This document shows, piece by piece, positions 42,800-57,519 of a stretch of DNA of 64,000 nucleotides. The stretch is from Rhodanobacter sp. 7MK24 (GTDB taxonomy: Bacteria > Pseudomonadota > Gammaproteobacteria > Xanthomonadales > Rhodanobacteraceae). The stretch's first letter is position 1, and the number at the start of each line of letters is the position of its first letter. The translations under genes were made by a program, and so were the position numbers. The notes beneath the pieces were generated by a model. The model saw only the letters and a program-made list of their open reading frames with translations, had not been told where the DNA came from and searched no databases. The stretch covers positions 248,001 through 312,000 of the forward strand of contig NZ_JACYXL010000002.1 in the NCBI RefSeq assembly GCF_014842995.1, written 5' to 3'.

Positions 42800-43163
42800 G
42801 GCGCGAGGTATATGGCGATTGTCACGCCGGAAGCGAGCTGCTTTAGGAATCCTTCGGCGGCGGTGAGGCATGGACGATCAGGCCATACAACGAACATCGC
42901 TATGAGCGGCGATGCCTTTTCGATCAGGCAGGAGGCCGGCCGGAAAGCCGGTTCCACCTCTCACGCACCCGCAGGGCGCGATGCCCGGAGAGCGTCTTCG
43001 CGGAGCGCGTTTTTCTCTTGGCTACTTCTCTTTGACTCGGGGTCGGATTTGCCGTTCGCCCACGCTTCCGCATGGGCACGCAAAAGAGAAGTGGTCCAGC
43101 CGTCGGCAGGCAGACGAAACCGCCTTGTTCCTCGCGAAAGCACCAGCTCTCCCAAGCGCAGCA
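42800..43163. other. Intergenic stretch with degenerate inverted repeat
   Basis: 364 bp between the phospholipase D gene and the convergent glycosyltransferase gene. It contains ACTTCTCTTT (43024-43033) and its complement AAAGAGAAGT (43083-43092), 49 bp apart. Elements with TTTCTTT...AAAGAAA arms of this kind are dispersed near gene ends in Lysobacterales. No convincing gene is seen. Confidence 0.5.
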
Positions 43164-43910
43164 CTACCTTCGAACTATCCGCGGCGCCGCATGCGATCGC
43201 CGATAGCTCTCCACCACCTGCCCGTAATGCAGCACACGACCAATTGTGTAGAGCGTGATGCGCATGGTGTCGAGCACCGGGCGCAAATGGCTGGGACGCG
43301 CATCCAAGGGATAACGCGAAGCGATCGGCACCGACACCACACCCATCTGCAGCTCGCGCGAAGCAGCGATGAGGATAGCCGCTTCGAATACGAAATCCTG
43401 CGCGGCGAGATCGACCAGATCCAGCGCCGCACGCGGATACCAGCGCTGTCCGCTTTGCGTGTCCGCCACCGGCTGGCCGCATCCCCATGAAATACCCCAG
43501 TCGGCGACGGCGTTGGCGCGACGGCGGCTCTGCGGCTGCTGCGCCTTGTCGAGCAGGCGCGCGGCGATTACCAGGTCGCCGGGATGCGCGGCGGCGGCGG
43601 CCACGATGCTCGGGATGTCGGACGCCAGATGCTGGCCATCGCCATCCATGGTCAGCACGGCTTCGTAGCCCAGGCGCAACGCTTCGCGGAAGCCATCGCG
43701 CAACGCCTCGCCCTTGCCGCGACGTTCGTCGTGGCGAAGCAGCGTGACCGGCAGCGCCGCCAGGATTTCCGGCGTGCGATCCGTCGAGCCGTCGTCCACC
43801 ACGATCACGGGCGCGCCCAGCGCGAGCACGGATTCGACTACGCGGCGGATCGCCGCCTCTTCGTCGAGGCAGGGGATCAGCACGCACCAGCGGGGCAGGG
43901 ACGCGCTCAA
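43164..43910 (-). CDS. Family 2 glycosyltransferase (dolichyl-phosphate mannosyltransferase-like)
   Basis: 248-residue soluble or peripheral GT2 enzyme. Motifs are VLIPCLDEEAAIRRVVESVL, VVDDGSTDRTPEIL and LTMDGDGQH with the metal-binding DxD, as in polyprenyl-phosphate sugar synthases and in glycosyltransferases found in aryl-polyene loci. TTG 43910 is taken as the start because it overlaps the stop of the upstream ketosynthase-like gene (ATTGA) and gives the proper N terminus. It is the last gene of the pigment-type minus-strand operon. Acceptor unknown; attaching a sugar or polar head to the polyene is possible. Confidence 0.82.
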   Translation of the reverse strand: MSASLPRWCVLIPCLDEEAAIRRVVESVLALGAPVIVVDDGSTDRTPEILAALPVTLLRHDERRGKGEALRDGFREALRLGYEAVLTMDGDGQHLASDIPSIVAAAAAHPGDLVIAARLLDKAQQPQSRRRANAVADWGISWGCGQPVADTQSGQRWYPRAALDLVDLAAQDFVFEAAILIAASRELQMGVVSVPIASRYPLDARPSHLRPVLDTMRITLYTIGRVLHYGQVVESYRRSHAAPRIVRR

Positions 43911-44698
43911 TCGGCGACCTCGACGTCGACGAGCAGATCCATCGCCGTGGCGCAGCCGACGCGGCAGACGCCGCCCCGCGTGGCGAGCAGGGCGAGCAGC
44001 GGCAACGCGGCGGCGCAGGGGTTGCCGGCCGCTTCGTCCCGGAGTGCGGCAGGCGCCGGCGTAGGCGCGGGACAATCGTCCGCCATCCGCAAGCGCAAGC
44101 GCGCAAGCGCGTTCGCGCCAGCCTCGGGCGTCAGAAGCAAGGCACAACCGAAGGCGCTGCCGCAGCCGGTCATCTCCAGCAACGGCCCGCTTCCAGCAGT
44201 ATCGCTGCACACCAGCAGCACCGGGCGTTGTTCGGCCAGCGCCTGCGTCGCCGCTTCCAGCAGCGCGGCGCCGAAGGTGTGCGCACCCGCGCACATGGCG
44301 CTGGATGGGGCGCGGCAGCCCGTGGCGATGGTCCAGTAACCAGCCGACGCGTTGTGCACGGAATGGTGGAAACGGGTGGGCGACAGCTCCGTGGGCGCGC
44401 GCGCCAATGTGGCGCAGATTTCGTCGGTGATGGACTGGTCGCCGTGGGCCGAGGCGAACACGCAAGCCAGGGCGGTCGGATCGTAACCCCCCATGCCCAG
44501 CGCCTGACCGGCCACTTCCACCGCCAGGCGCACGCTGCCGGGCGCACGGCGGCGTTCGTTCGCAGGCAGCAGCGCGGCAATGGGTGCATCGGACGCGGCA
44601 GGTGCTTCGCCTGCAAGCAGGGCACGCAGCGCGGCGAAGTCGCCAAGACGTGGCGACCACAGGCCGATGCCCTCGACATGCAGCTCCATCGACGTCAT
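43907..44698 (-). CDS. Beta-ketoacyl synthase-like protein, chain-length-factor type
   Basis: 263-residue thiolase-fold protein of the beta-ketoacyl synthase N-terminal-like family that accompanies full ketosynthases in aryl-polyene and xanthomonadin loci. SVRLAVEVAGQALGMGGYDP, VFASAHGDQSITDEI and SPTRFHHSVHNASAGYWTI fit this group. The position of the usual active-site Cys is ASAGYW, so it is probably non-catalytic and works as a heterodimer partner setting chain length. Its ATG overlaps the stop of the upstream ketosynthase (ATGA), a tight pairing that supports a heterodimer. Confidence 0.85.
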   Translation of the reverse strand: MTSMELHVEGIGLWSPRLGDFAALRALLAGEAPAASDAPIAALLPANERRRAPGSVRLAVEVAGQALGMGGYDPTALACVFASAHGDQSITDEICATLARAPTELSPTRFHHSVHNASAGYWTIATGCRAPSSAMCAGAHTFGAALLEAATQALAEQRPVLLVCSDTAGSGPLLEMTGCGSAFGCALLLTPEAGANALARLRLRMADDCPAPTPAPAALRDEAAGNPCAAALPLLALLATRGGVCRVGCATAMDLLVDVEVAD

Positions 44699-45891
44699 GG
44701 TGCGCGTCCGAACACGAGGCAGGCATTGTTGCCGCCGAAACCGAAGGAGTTGCTGAGTGCCACGTCCACGCGGCGTTCCTCGCCTTGCCACGCGAACTGC
44801 GCGCTGCAGGCGGGATCGGGCGTGGCCACACCGACGTTGCCGGGTACGAAGCCGTGTTCGATGGCCTGCAGCGCGATCGTCGCTTCCACGATGCCCGCCG
44901 CGCCCAGCGTGTGGCCGGTGCAGCCCTTGGTGGAGCTCACGCGTGTGGTCGCCGGGAAACGGCGCGCCACCAGAGCGGCTTCCATCGCGTCGTTCGCGCG
45001 GCTGGCGGTGCCGTGCAGGTTCAGGTAATCGACCTGCGACGCGTGGATGCCGGCGCGCGCCAGCGCAGCATCCAGCGCCAGCTCCGCACCGTGGCCGTCG
45101 GGATGCGGCGACGACATATGCCACGCGTCGCTGGCCTCGCCATAACCGAGCAGGCGCGGTGCGTGTGGCGCGGTGTCGATGCGTTCCAGCAGCGTGAAAC
45201 CGGCGGCCTCGCCAAGCGAAATCCCGTCGCGGTTCGCGTCGAACGGGCGACAGGCGTCGGGCGAGATCAGCTCCAATGCGTTGAAACCGAAGAGCACGTT
45301 GTCGCACAGGCTGTCCACCCCGCCCACCACCGCCGCATCGGCCAGGCCCAATGCGATCATGCGCGCCGCGCTGGCGAACACCTTGGCGCTGGACGAACAG
45401 GCGGTGGAAATCGTGAGGCACGGCCCCTGCAGAGCCAATGCCGCGGCGACGAAGGCTCCCAGCGAATGCGGCGCATGCAGTGCGGGCTGGCGCAGGTCGG
45501 TGGGGAAGCGCCCCGCAGCATCGAGGCGGCGATAGGCTTCCTCGGTGGCGCCGATGCTGGCGGTGGAGGTGCCAAGCAACAGCGCCACGCGGCGCGCGCC
45601 GTGACGTTGGCGGGCATCATGCACGCGGTCGAGGAACCCGTCCTGCTGCAGGCCGAGCCAGGCGAGGCGGTTGTTGCGGCAATCCCAATCGGCCAGCGCG
45701 GGCGGCAGCGCCACGGCTTCCACGCCGTCCACGCGGCCAATCCAGCCCAGCTGCGGCGCGCTGCCGAAATCATTGCGCCGCAATCCCGTGCGACCCTGCC
45801 GCAGTGCCGCGAGCTGCGCCGCCAACCCACGACCAAGCGCGGAGCTGACGGTGCTGGCACTGATCGCCAGCGGAATCGTCGGTGTCGTCAT
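44695..45891 (-). CDS. Beta-ketoacyl-ACP synthase (FabF-like), pigment locus
   Basis: 398-residue condensing enzyme. The Cys-His-His triad is present: ISTACSSSAKVFASAARM, NLHGTASRANDAMEA and KGCTGHTLGAAGIVEA. The C-terminal GFGGNNACLVFG loop is typical of FabF/KAS II proteins. It should extend an ACP-bound acyl chain by decarboxylative condensation. It leads a three-gene coupled operon with the chain-length-factor-like protein and a glycosyltransferase, and stands near ACP, acyltransferase and chorismatase genes, as in xanthomonadin and aryl-polyene clusters. Confidence 0.92.
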   Translation of the reverse strand: MTTPTIPLAISASTVSSALGRGLAAQLAALRQGRTGLRRNDFGSAPQLGWIGRVDGVEAVALPPALADWDCRNNRLAWLGLQQDGFLDRVHDARQRHGARRVALLLGTSTASIGATEEAYRRLDAAGRFPTDLRQPALHAPHSLGAFVAAALALQGPCLTISTACSSSAKVFASAARMIALGLADAAVVGGVDSLCDNVLFGFNALELISPDACRPFDANRDGISLGEAAGFTLLERIDTAPHAPRLLGYGEASDAWHMSSPHPDGHGAELALDAALARAGIHASQVDYLNLHGTASRANDAMEAALVARRFPATTRVSSTKGCTGHTLGAAGIVEATIALQAIEHGFVPGNVGVATPDPACSAQFAWQGEERRVDVALSNSFGFGGNNACLVFGRAP

Positions 45892-48038
<2,147 letters not shown>

Positions 48039-48050
48039 GCGCGGGAGGCC

Positions 48051-48323
48051 TCAGCCCTGGCCGCGATGCGCTTCGACAAATGCACTCAGCTCGCGCAGGC
48101 TGGCGAAGATGCGTTTGTTGTCGGGGTGGTCGGAACGCAGTTGGAAGCCATAGCGCTTGGACACCGCCAGCGCGATCTCCAGCGCGTCGATGGAGTCCAG
48201 CCCCAGCTCGCCGTCGAACAGCGGGGCATCAGGGTTGATCTTTGCGGGATCGACCGCCTCGAGGTTCAGGCTTTCCACGATCAGGGTGGCCAGCTCGTGC
48301 TGGGCAGCGGTCAGTTCGGCCAT
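48051..48323 (-). CDS. Acyl carrier protein, pigment locus
   Basis: 90-residue acyl carrier protein. The phosphopantetheine-bearing Ser sits in ELGLDSIDALEIAL, and the four-helix pattern is complete (HELATLIVESLNL to ELSAFVEAH). ATG 48323 gives the usual length; an in-frame extension upstream is unlikely. It is more basic and divergent than a fatty-acid AcpP and lies directly before the acyltransferase gene and divergent from the chorismatase gene, matching the XanC-type carrier of xanthomonadin synthesis. Confidence 0.92.
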   Translation of the reverse strand: MAELTAAQHELATLIVESLNLEAVDPAKINPDAPLFDGELGLDSIDALEIALAVSKRYGFQLRSDHPDNKRIFASLRELSAFVEAHRGQG

Positions 48324-48411
48324 GTGCGCAGAAGCTCGGAAAACATCGTCGAAACGTTGGAAAGCGGCGGCAAAGTGTAACATGGCGCTCTTGTCATTCC
48401 CGGTTGCAAGC

Positions 48412-49404
48412 ATGGTCGAGGGTCGTGAAAGCAGGAGGGTCGAGAGCGGCCCGGTACGCGCACCGCACGTTTCCTATCGCATGGACGACGCCATCGCCCT
48501 GCTGGCCGAACCCGGCACATTGGCGGTGTTCGGCTTCGACGACCGCGCTGCCGGCAGCGCGGACCCACGCCTCCTGCGCGTGCCGCTGGAGACCTTCGAC
48601 ACATCTGCGCCCTGCGAGCTGTGGCAGGTGGATGGCCCGGTGGAACATGGCCGCGATGGCGCATTACGCTGGTCGATCGGCGGCGGCTGGCTGTTTGCTG
48701 CGCTGGAATTGGACGAGCGTGCGCACGGCGGCCCCGCCGGCGCGGCTCGCGTTGCCTACGCGCAGTTGCGCGATTTCATCCGCGGCCACGAGCAGCAGCA
48801 GGTGTTGCGCATCTGGAACTATCAGGGCGCGATCAACCGGGGCGAAGGCGACGCCGAACGCTACAAGTTGTTCTGCGATGGTCGCGCCGAGGGTTGCGGC
48901 GATTGGTTCGCCGCCGGCTATCCGGCCGCCACCGCCATCGGCCACCACGGCGATCCGCATCTGCTGCAGGTCTACCTGCTTGCCAGTGCGCGTACCGGCA
49001 CCGCGGTGGAGAACCCGCGCCAGACCAGCGCATGGCGCTATCCGCGCCAGTACGGCCGCACCTCGCCCGGTTTCGCCCGCGCGATGCGCCTGCCAGCGGA
49101 GGACGCCCTGGCTATCTCGGGTACCGCCGCCGTGGTGGGTCACGCTTCGGCCCACGAGGGGGATACCGTCGCGCAACTCGACGAAATCCTGCTCAACCTC
49201 GAGGCGCTGCTTGCCAGTGCCGGCATGCCGGCCGGATTCGACACGCACGCGCCGCTGAAAGCCTACATACGCCACCCCATCGATGCACCGCGTGTGCGTG
49301 CAAAACTCCAGCAACGCCTGCCCGGCGTGCCCGTGCTGCTGCTGCATGGCGACGTGTGCCGCAGCGAACTGCTGGTTGAGCTGGATGGTTGGCGCTACGC
49401 CTGA
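48412..49404 (+). CDS. Chorismatase (FkbO/Hyg5/XanB2-like)
   Basis: 330-residue chorismate-cleaving enzyme. Motifs LRIWNYQGAINRGEGDAERY, GDPHLLQVYLLAS, VENPRQTSAWRYPRQYGR and ISGTAAVVGHASAHEGD match the chorismatase family, related to YjgF folds. The closest known role is XanB2 of Xanthomonas, which makes 3- and 4-hydroxybenzoate from chorismate for xanthomonadin and ubiquinone. It is divergent from the ACP gene with 88 bp between starts. The start is not certain: ATG 48412 has only a weak ribosome binding site. The product ratio cannot be predicted. Confidence 0.9.
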   Translation: MVEGRESRRVESGPVRAPHVSYRMDDAIALLAEPGTLAVFGFDDRAAGSADPRLLRVPLETFDTSAPCELWQVDGPVEHGRDGALRWSIGGGWLFAALELDERAHGGPAGAARVAYAQLRDFIRGHEQQQVLRIWNYQGAINRGEGDAERYKLFCDGRAEGCGDWFAAGYPAATAIGHHGDPHLLQVYLLASARTGTAVENPRQTSAWRYPRQYGRTSPGFARAMRLPAEDALAISGTAAVVGHASAHEGDTVAQLDEILLNLEALLASAGMPAGFDTHAPLKAYIRHPIDAPRVRAKLQQRLPGVPVLLLHGDVCRSELLVELDGWRYA

Positions 49405-49563
49405 AGGCCTGTCCGAGGGCTCCAGATACCGTGCCTTGTCGTCGCTGCCGTCAGGCCTGGTCGCGCATGCCGCATGTCGGCGGCTCGATGACAGGCTGCG
49501 GAGACCGCGCCTGCTGGCACAGCACGACGACGGTGCACGGAGACATCGTCCATCCCGCCAGGC

Positions 49564-50937
49564 TCACGATTCCTTCTTCGTCGGCCGCTGCCAACCGGAA
49601 AGCGTGATCTGCCGCCCACGCGCCACGGTAAGTTCGCCCGCCGCTGCATCCTTGGTAATGACCGAACCGGCACCGATAGTGGCCTGGGCACCGATGGTCA
49701 CCGGCGCCACCAGGGCGCTGTTGGAACCGATGAAGGCGCCGTCCTCGATTCGCGTGGCGAACTTGTTCACACCGTCGTAGTTGCAGGTAATGGTTCCGGC
49801 ACCGACGTTGACGCCGCGGCCGATCACGGTGTCGCCGAGGTAGGTAAGGTGGTTGGCCTTGCTGCCCTCGCCGATACGGGTCTTCTTGGTTTCGACGAAG
49901 TTGCCCACGTGCACGCCGGCGTCGAGTTCGGTGCCGGAACGCAGTCGCGCAAACGGTCCGATGGTGCAGGGACCGTGGGTGACTACGCCTTCCACGTCGC
50001 AGTGCGCCAGCACCACGGTGCCGGCGGCGAGCCGCACGTCCTTCAGCCGGGTGAACGGGCCGACGCGCACTTCGTCGCCGAGGCTCACGCTGCCTTCGAG
50101 GATCACGTCGACGTCCACTTCCACGTCGTGGCCGTGGTTTATTTCGCCGCGCACGTCGATCCGCGCCGGATCGGCGAGGCGCACGCCCGCCAGCATCAGC
50201 GCATGCGTGGCGCGACGCCGGTATTCGGTCTCCAGTCCGGCAAGCTGCAGTACGTCGTTCGCGCCCGAGGCTTCCAACGGATCGGGACATTCGACGCCAA
50301 GCGCGGGACGTCCTTCGTCGTTTGCCATGCCGAAGATGTCGGTGAGGTAGTACTCGCCTTGCGCGTTGTCGCGGTCGAGCCCGGCGAGCCAGACGCGCAG
50401 CGCGGCAGCCGGTGCGACGAGGATGCCGGTGTTGACCACATCGATGGCTCGCTGCTCGTCGCTGGCATCCTTCTCCTCGACCACGCAGCGCACATGGCCA
50501 TTGCCATCGCGCAGCACGCGACCATAGCCGCGCGGATCGGCGACGCGGATCGCCAGCAGGCCGAAGCCGCCCTCCACCTGCACGAGCGTGCGCAAGGTGT
50601 CGGCGCGGGTCAGCGGCACGTCGCCGTAGAGCACCAGCACCTGGGCATCGTCGGGTATGTCAGGCAGCGCCTGCTCCACAGCATGGCCGGTGCCAAGGCG
50701 TTCGGCCTGCAGCACCCAGTGCAGGTCGCCCTGGCCCTCAAACGCGGCCTGCACCTGGTCGCCGCCGTGGCCATAGACCACGTGGATCGCCACCGGCTGC
50801 AGCGCGCGCGCGGTGGCCAGCACGTGGCCGAGCAGGGGGCGTCCGGCCAGCGGCATCAGCACCTTGGGGCGCGTGGACTTCATGCGCGTACCCGCTCCGG
50901 CGGCGAGGACAATGACGTGCAGCGGAGTGTTGTTCAT
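49564..50937 (-). CDS. glmU: Bifunctional UDP-GlcNAc pyrophosphorylase/glucosamine-1-phosphate acetyltransferase
   Basis: 457-residue cytoplasmic enzyme making UDP-N-acetylglucosamine for peptidoglycan and lipopolysaccharide. The N-terminal uridyltransferase has [22 protein letters not shown] and the metal Asp in LYGDVPLT. The C-terminal left-handed beta-helix, with hexapeptide repeats, carries the acetyltransferase centre ([26 protein letters not shown]). Length and order are standard. It lies downstream of the atp operon in the same direction, separated by a lipoprotein gene and a terminator; it is often near atp genes in gammaproteobacteria. Confidence 0.98.
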   Translation of the reverse strand: MNNTPLHVIVLAAGAGTRMKSTRPKVLMPLAGRPLLGHVLATARALQPVAIHVVYGHGGDQVQAAFEGQGDLHWVLQAERLGTGHAVEQALPDIPDDAQVLVLYGDVPLTRADTLRTLVQVEGGFGLLAIRVADPRGYGRVLRDGNGHVRCVVEEKDASDEQRAIDVVNTGILVAPAAALRVWLAGLDRDNAQGEYYLTDIFGMANDEGRPALGVECPDPLEASGANDVLQLAGLETEYRRRATHALMLAGVRLADPARIDVRGEINHGHDVEVDVDVILEGSVSLGDEVRVGPFTRLKDVRLAAGTVVLAHCDVEGVVTHGPCTIGPFARLRSGTELDAGVHVGNFVETKKTRIGEGSKANHLTYLGDTVIGRGVNVGAGTITCNYDGVNKFATRIEDGAFIGSNSALVAPVTIGAQATIGAGSVITKDAAAGELTVARGRQITLSGWQRPTKKES

Positions 50938-50988
50938 GCGTGCCTGCCTTGACGGGTGCTGGCCTGGAAGTCTATCAGCGACGCCGGC

Positions 50989-51528
50989 TCAGCCTTTTGT
51001 CGGTGCAGATGTCACGGTTGCCTTGCCGGCGTGGCATTCGAAGCGGAATGCGTACATCAGGCTGAAAGGTTTCGTGGTGCTGTCGACTTCGTGGGTATTG
51101 CCGTCCGCGTCGGCCGCCCAATGGTTGATGCGCAGCGGATTGAACCGCCACTGCAGCACGGCGGTGCGCACCGCGGCAAGGAATGGCGACCACGGCGGCG
51201 TGGCCGACCCGTTTTCGGCGAGAACACCCCGAACGTCGCTCACTTTGCCGGTTTCGTCGACGATCACCTGCGCATCTACCTCTTGCATCGGCGCGCAAGC
51301 GGCGAGTTGGCTCGGCGGGTAGACCGGCAGGATGCGCTGGAACGGTGTGGCGCCCGTAGCGATGTCTCCTATTGCCAGTTGGTAGTGCGCCATATGGCTA
51401 TCGTCTAGCATCCGATAGCTGGCAGAACCTTCGTTCGGCGCCTTGGACGGCGGCGCAGCGACGGTGGCGCAACCCGCCATACCCAACGCCAGCAGGCTGG
51501 CCAGTGGCGTACTCATGCGTTTCGTCAC
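50989..51528 (-). CDS. Putative lipoprotein with TonB C-terminal-like domain
   Basis: 179-residue protein. GTG 51528 is preceded by AAGGAG at seven bases, which decides the start. A lipoprotein signal ends with LGMAGC. The C-terminal half has AQVIVDETGKVSDVRGV and LQWRFNPLRING-like segments (AAVRTAVLQWRFNPLRI), the pattern of the TonB C-terminal fold found in many periplasmic proteins. It is not linked to TonB itself, as no membrane-anchor-plus-proline region is present. Function unknown. Confidence 0.7.
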   Translation of the reverse strand: MTKRMSTPLASLLALGMAGCATVAAPPSKAPNEGSASYRMLDDSHMAHYQLAIGDIATGATPFQRILPVYPPSQLAACAPMQEVDAQVIVDETGKVSDVRGVLAENGSATPPWSPFLAAVRTAVLQWRFNPLRINHWAADADGNTHEVDSTTKPFSLMYAFRFECHAGKATVTSAPTKG

Positions 51529-51620
51529 GGTGCATCTCCTTGCTTCGGGCGACCGCGACGCTATCAGACTACAATTGTAATTTGAAGTAACCAACCATCG
51601 TCCGGGCATCGGCCAAATGC

Positions 51621-51647
51621 AAAAACGCCAGCACGAGGCTGGCGTTT
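51621..51647 (-). terminator. Intrinsic terminator of the atp operon
   Basis: On the minus strand AAACGCCAGC, a 5-nt loop and GCTGGCGTTT lead into TTTTT. It follows atpC by about 100 bp and precedes the lipoprotein gene. Confidence 0.88.
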
Positions 51648-51746
51648 CGAACAGCTTGCCGCCAAACGAAGCGGCGGCCTTTTGCCGGGAGTGCGACCGT
51701 AGATGGCCGCTCCTCCGATCCTCGCGATCAGCTGGATCGCAGAAGC

Positions 51747-52175
51747 TCAGTGCTTGAGGTTCTTGCGCAACCGCTCCAGCGCCTGCAGCTGCGCCATCGC
51801 CATCGCCAGCTTGGCCTGCGCCTCGGCCACTTCAACGGCATCGCTGCGGTTGGCCAACGCGTCCTCGGCTTCCTTCTTGGCGCGCTGTGCGGCGGCCTCG
51901 TCGATGTCCTCGGAACGGATCGCCGTGTCGGCCAGTACCGTGACGGACTGCGGCTGCACCTCGAGGATGCCGCCGCCGGTGAGCGAGATGTCGATCTTCC
52001 CGCCGTTGGCTTCGGTCACGACGACCTTGCCCGGCTTGAGGCGGGTGATCAGCGGGGCGTGGCGGGGCGTGATGCCCAGCTCGCCGATTTCGCCGGTGGC
52101 GACGACCATCGTCGCCTCGCCGGAATAGATCGCGGCCTCGGCGCTGACGACTTCGACGCGGATGGTGGTGGTCAT
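51747..52175 (-). CDS. atpC: ATP synthase F1 epsilon subunit
   Basis: 142-residue central-stalk subunit that couples rotation and inhibits ATP hydrolysis. The N-terminal beta-sandwich ([34 protein letters not shown]) and the C-terminal two-helix arm ([28 protein letters not shown]) are complete. It is the last gene of the operon, 42 bp after atpD. A degenerate copy of the CATGGATGG-type hairpin repeat lies downstream (about 51691-51714). Confidence 0.97.
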   Translation of the reverse strand: MTTTIRVEVVSAEAAIYSGEATMVVATGEIGELGITPRHAPLITRLKPGKVVVTEANGGKIDISLTGGGILEVQPQSVTVLADTAIRSEDIDEAAAQRAKKEAEDALANRSDAVEVAEAQAKLAMAMAQLQALERLRKNLKH

Positions 52176-52217
52176 GATGGTTCTCGCTGCGCTCGAAGGG
52201 GTTCGGAAGGAGGTCGC

Positions 52218-53711
<1,494 letters not shown>

Positions 53712-53745
53712 TTAGTGCAACCACGAAGCGGTTGCTTTTATTCAG

Positions 53746-53800
53746 AGTGCGGCCACGGATGGCCGCCCATTTGATCTTCGCGGTCATGGATGACCGCACT
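53746..53800. repeat. Composite palindromic repeat between atpG and atpD
   Basis: A 55-bp palindromic element: AGTGCGGCCACGGATGGCCGC on one side and GCGGTCATGGATGACCGCACT on the other, each a hairpin by itself and together an outer inverted repeat. It touches the stop codon of atpG. Same CATGGATGG-core family as the repeats at 56369-56477. Confidence 0.75.
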
Positions 53801-54717
53801 TATACCGCTGCAGCGCCACCCACAATTTCAGAGATTTCCTGCGTGATCGCCGCCTGGCGGGTCTTGTTGTAGACCAGCGTCAGCGTGTCGATCACCTTGT
53901 TCGCGTTGTCCGACGCGCTCTTCATCGCGACCATGCGCGCGGCGTGTTCGCTGGCGAGGTTTTCCAGCACACCCTGGTACACCACCGACTCGATGTAGCG
54001 GCCCAGCACGTGTTCCAGCACGGTCTGCGCATCGGGCTCGTAGATGTAGTCCCAGTCGTGGGCCTGCTCCAGCTTGATGCCGGCATACGCCGACTCGCCG
54101 GACGCCTGCTGCGCTTCCATCTCCGCCGCCACCAGCGGCAGCGGCAGCAGCGCATCGATGGTGGGCTTCTGCGTCATGGTGTTGACGAAGTCGTTGTAGG
54201 CGAGGAACACCCGATCCAGGCCATTGGCCTCGTAGGCATCCAGCACCACCTTGATGACGCCGACCAGCTGCTCGAGCTTGGGACGCTCGCCCAGGTGGGT
54301 GACGCTGCCGACAAGGTTCACACCCTTGATGCGGCGGAAGAATTGCAGTGCCTTCTGGCCGATTGCCAGCACGTCGACCTGCACGCCCTTGTCCTGCCAC
54401 TCGCGGATCGCGGGCAGCAGGCGGCGGAACATATTGGAGTTCAGGCCACCGCAGAGTCCGCGGTCGGTGGACACCACGATGTAGGCCACGCGCGCGACGT
54501 TGTCCCGCTCGACCAGGAACGGATGCTTGAAGTCCGTGTTGGCCTGCGCCACGTGTGCGATCACCTTGCGCATGGAACGCGCATAGGGACGCGAGGCCTT
54601 CATAAGATCCTGCGCTTTGCGGATCTTCGAGGCCGAGACCATCTCGAGCGCGCGCGTCACCTTGCGCATGTTCTGCGTGCTCTTGATCTTGGTTTTGATT
54701 TCGCGTCCGCTAGCCAC
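53800..54717 (-). CDS. atpG: ATP synthase F1 gamma subunit
   Basis: 305-residue rotor shaft. The N-terminal helix ([36 protein letters not shown]) and the C-terminal helix ([23 protein letters not shown]) form the coiled coil, and [15 protein letters not shown] is the conserved centre. Slightly longer than the E. coli protein (287), with an insertion before [15 protein letters not shown], as seen in Lysobacterales. It follows atpA by 62 bp. Confidence 0.98.
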   Translation of the reverse strand: MASGREIKTKIKSTQNMRKVTRALEMVSASKIRKAQDLMKASRPYARSMRKVIAHVAQANTDFKHPFLVERDNVARVAYIVVSTDRGLCGGLNSNMFRRLLPAIREWQDKGVQVDVLAIGQKALQFFRRIKGVNLVGSVTHLGERPKLEQLVGVIKVVLDAYEANGLDRVFLAYNDFVNTMTQKPTIDALLPLPLVAAEMEAQQASGESAYAGIKLEQAHDWDYIYEPDAQTVLEHVLGRYIESVVYQGVLENLASEHAARMVAMKSASDNANKVIDTLTLVYNKTRQAAITQEISEIVGGAAAV

Positions 54718-54779
54718 GTATGCCTCAACCTGTCGGGTCTGTGCTATGCCGGTTCACGACCGGCGCGCCGTTCCTGGGA

Positions 54780-56330
<1,551 letters not shown>

Positions 56331-56368
56331 GGGTCGATATCCTGAAATTTGAAAGCTCTTTTAAGAGT

Positions 56369-56477
56369 CCAGCCATGGATGGCTGGTTTTTGCTCTTCGC
56401 GAAACGGATTTCGCGTGAAACCTATGATTGTCCGGCCATGGACGGCCGGTTTTGCTCTTTTGCGAAATGGATTTCGC
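56369..56477. repeat. Tandem hairpin repeats between atpH and atpA
   Basis: Two copies of a roughly 63-bp unit. Each unit has a perfect palindromic hairpin (CCAGCCATGGATGGCTGG at 56369-56386; CCGGCCATGGACGGCCGG at 56432-56449) and a second stem (CGCGAAA/TTTCGCG at 56398-56415; GCGAAA/TTTCGC at 56462-56477). Stem differences are compensated, so structure is conserved while sequence drifts. Confidence 0.85.
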
Positions 56478-56483
56478 TTGAAA

Positions 56484-57014
56484 CTAGGCCAGGACGCTGC
56501 TCAGGCGCTCAAGGCGCCCGCGCGCGGAACCGTCGATCACTTCATTGCCGGTATCGACCACCACGCCAGCCAGCAGCGAGGCATCGACCGATGTTTCCAG
56601 TTCGATCTCGCGCTTGAAGCGGCGCTTCAGCGATACCTTGAGTTGCTCGGTTTGTGCGGCGTCCAAGACCATCGCACTGGTCACCTTGACCAGCAGCTGC
56701 GATTCGGACTCGCGGCGGTACTCCTCGTACAGCGCCGCCACTTCAGGCAGCAGCGCCATGCGGCGGCTCTCGGCCATTTCGCCCAGGAAATGCGCGAACG
56801 GCGCATCCGACGGCATGCCAGCCGGCAGGTGCAGCGCTACCAACTGCGGGGGCTGCACGCGCGGGTCGGTGCCGAGCACGGCCACGCGCGCGTCCTGCGC
56901 CACCGCGGCGGCGAACGCCAGCGCCTGCGACCACGCAGGCAGCGTGCCGCCGGCATGGGCCAGCTCGAACGCGGCGCGAGCGTAGGGACGGGCGAGGGTG
57001 ATTGCCTGGGCCAT
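56484..57014 (-). CDS. atpH: ATP synthase F1 delta subunit
   Basis: 176-residue peripheral-stalk subunit (OSCP homologue). N-terminal helical domain MAQAITLARPYARAAFELA and C-terminal TSAMVLDAAQTEQL and DASLLAGVVVDTGNEVIDGSARGRL match the family. Starts three bases after the atpF stop. Its stop is followed by tandem hairpin repeats. Confidence 0.97.
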   Translation of the reverse strand: MAQAITLARPYARAAFELAHAGGTLPAWSQALAFAAAVAQDARVAVLGTDPRVQPPQLVALHLPAGMPSDAPFAHFLGEMAESRRMALLPEVAALYEEYRRESESQLLVKVTSAMVLDAAQTEQLKVSLKRRFKREIELETSVDASLLAGVVVDTGNEVIDGSARGRLERLSSVLA

Positions 57015-57017
57015 GGA

Positions 57018-57488
57018 TCAGACCTCGGCGGCGAGCTGGTCGAGCAACGCCTTGTGCGTGGAGGCATCCACCTCGCGCTGCACGATCTTCGAGGCACCCT
57101 GCACAGCCAGCGCACCCACGCGCTCGCGCAGCTGCTCGCGCGCCTGCTGCGCCATCGCGGCGATGTCGTCCTGCGCCACGGCCTTCAGGCGGTTGATCTC
57201 GACGATCGCGTCGGCACGGGCCTTGTCGAGGATGCCGTTGGCCTGCTGCTGCGCCTTGTCGATGATCTCGGACGCCTGCTGGCGCGCCTTGCGGATTTCG
57301 TCCGCCACCTTGGTGTCGGCGTCCTTCAGCTCGGCGTGCGCGCGTTCGGCGGCGCTGAGGCCGTCGGCGATCTTGATCTGCCGTTCCTCGATGGCCTTGT
57401 TGATGTGCGGCCAGATGAACTGGACGCAGAACCAGATGAGGATGGCGAAAGCAATCATTTCGCCGATCAGGGTCGCGTTGAAATCCAT
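57018..57488 (-). CDS. atpF: ATP synthase Fo b subunit
   Basis: 156-residue stator subunit. One N-terminal membrane helix (ATLIGEMIAFAILIWFCVQFIWPHI) and a long charged coiled coil (AIEERQIKIADGLSAAERAHAE onward) with the expected length. A hairpin (57520-57547) precedes it after atpE. Confidence 0.97.
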   Translation of the reverse strand: MDFNATLIGEMIAFAILIWFCVQFIWPHINKAIEERQIKIADGLSAAERAHAELKDADTKVADEIRKARQQASEIIDKAQQQANGILDKARADAIVEINRLKAVAQDDIAAMAQQAREQLRERVGALAVQGASKIVQREVDASTHKALLDQLAAEV

Positions 57489-57519
57489 CGCTGCCTTACC
57501 TGCTGTTACGTAACGAAAC

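Noticed and set aside
42912-43490. Plus-strand frame of 192 codons after the phospholipase D gene
   Set aside because: Runs across a repeat remnant and into the antisense of the glycosyltransferase gene; no recognisable protein.
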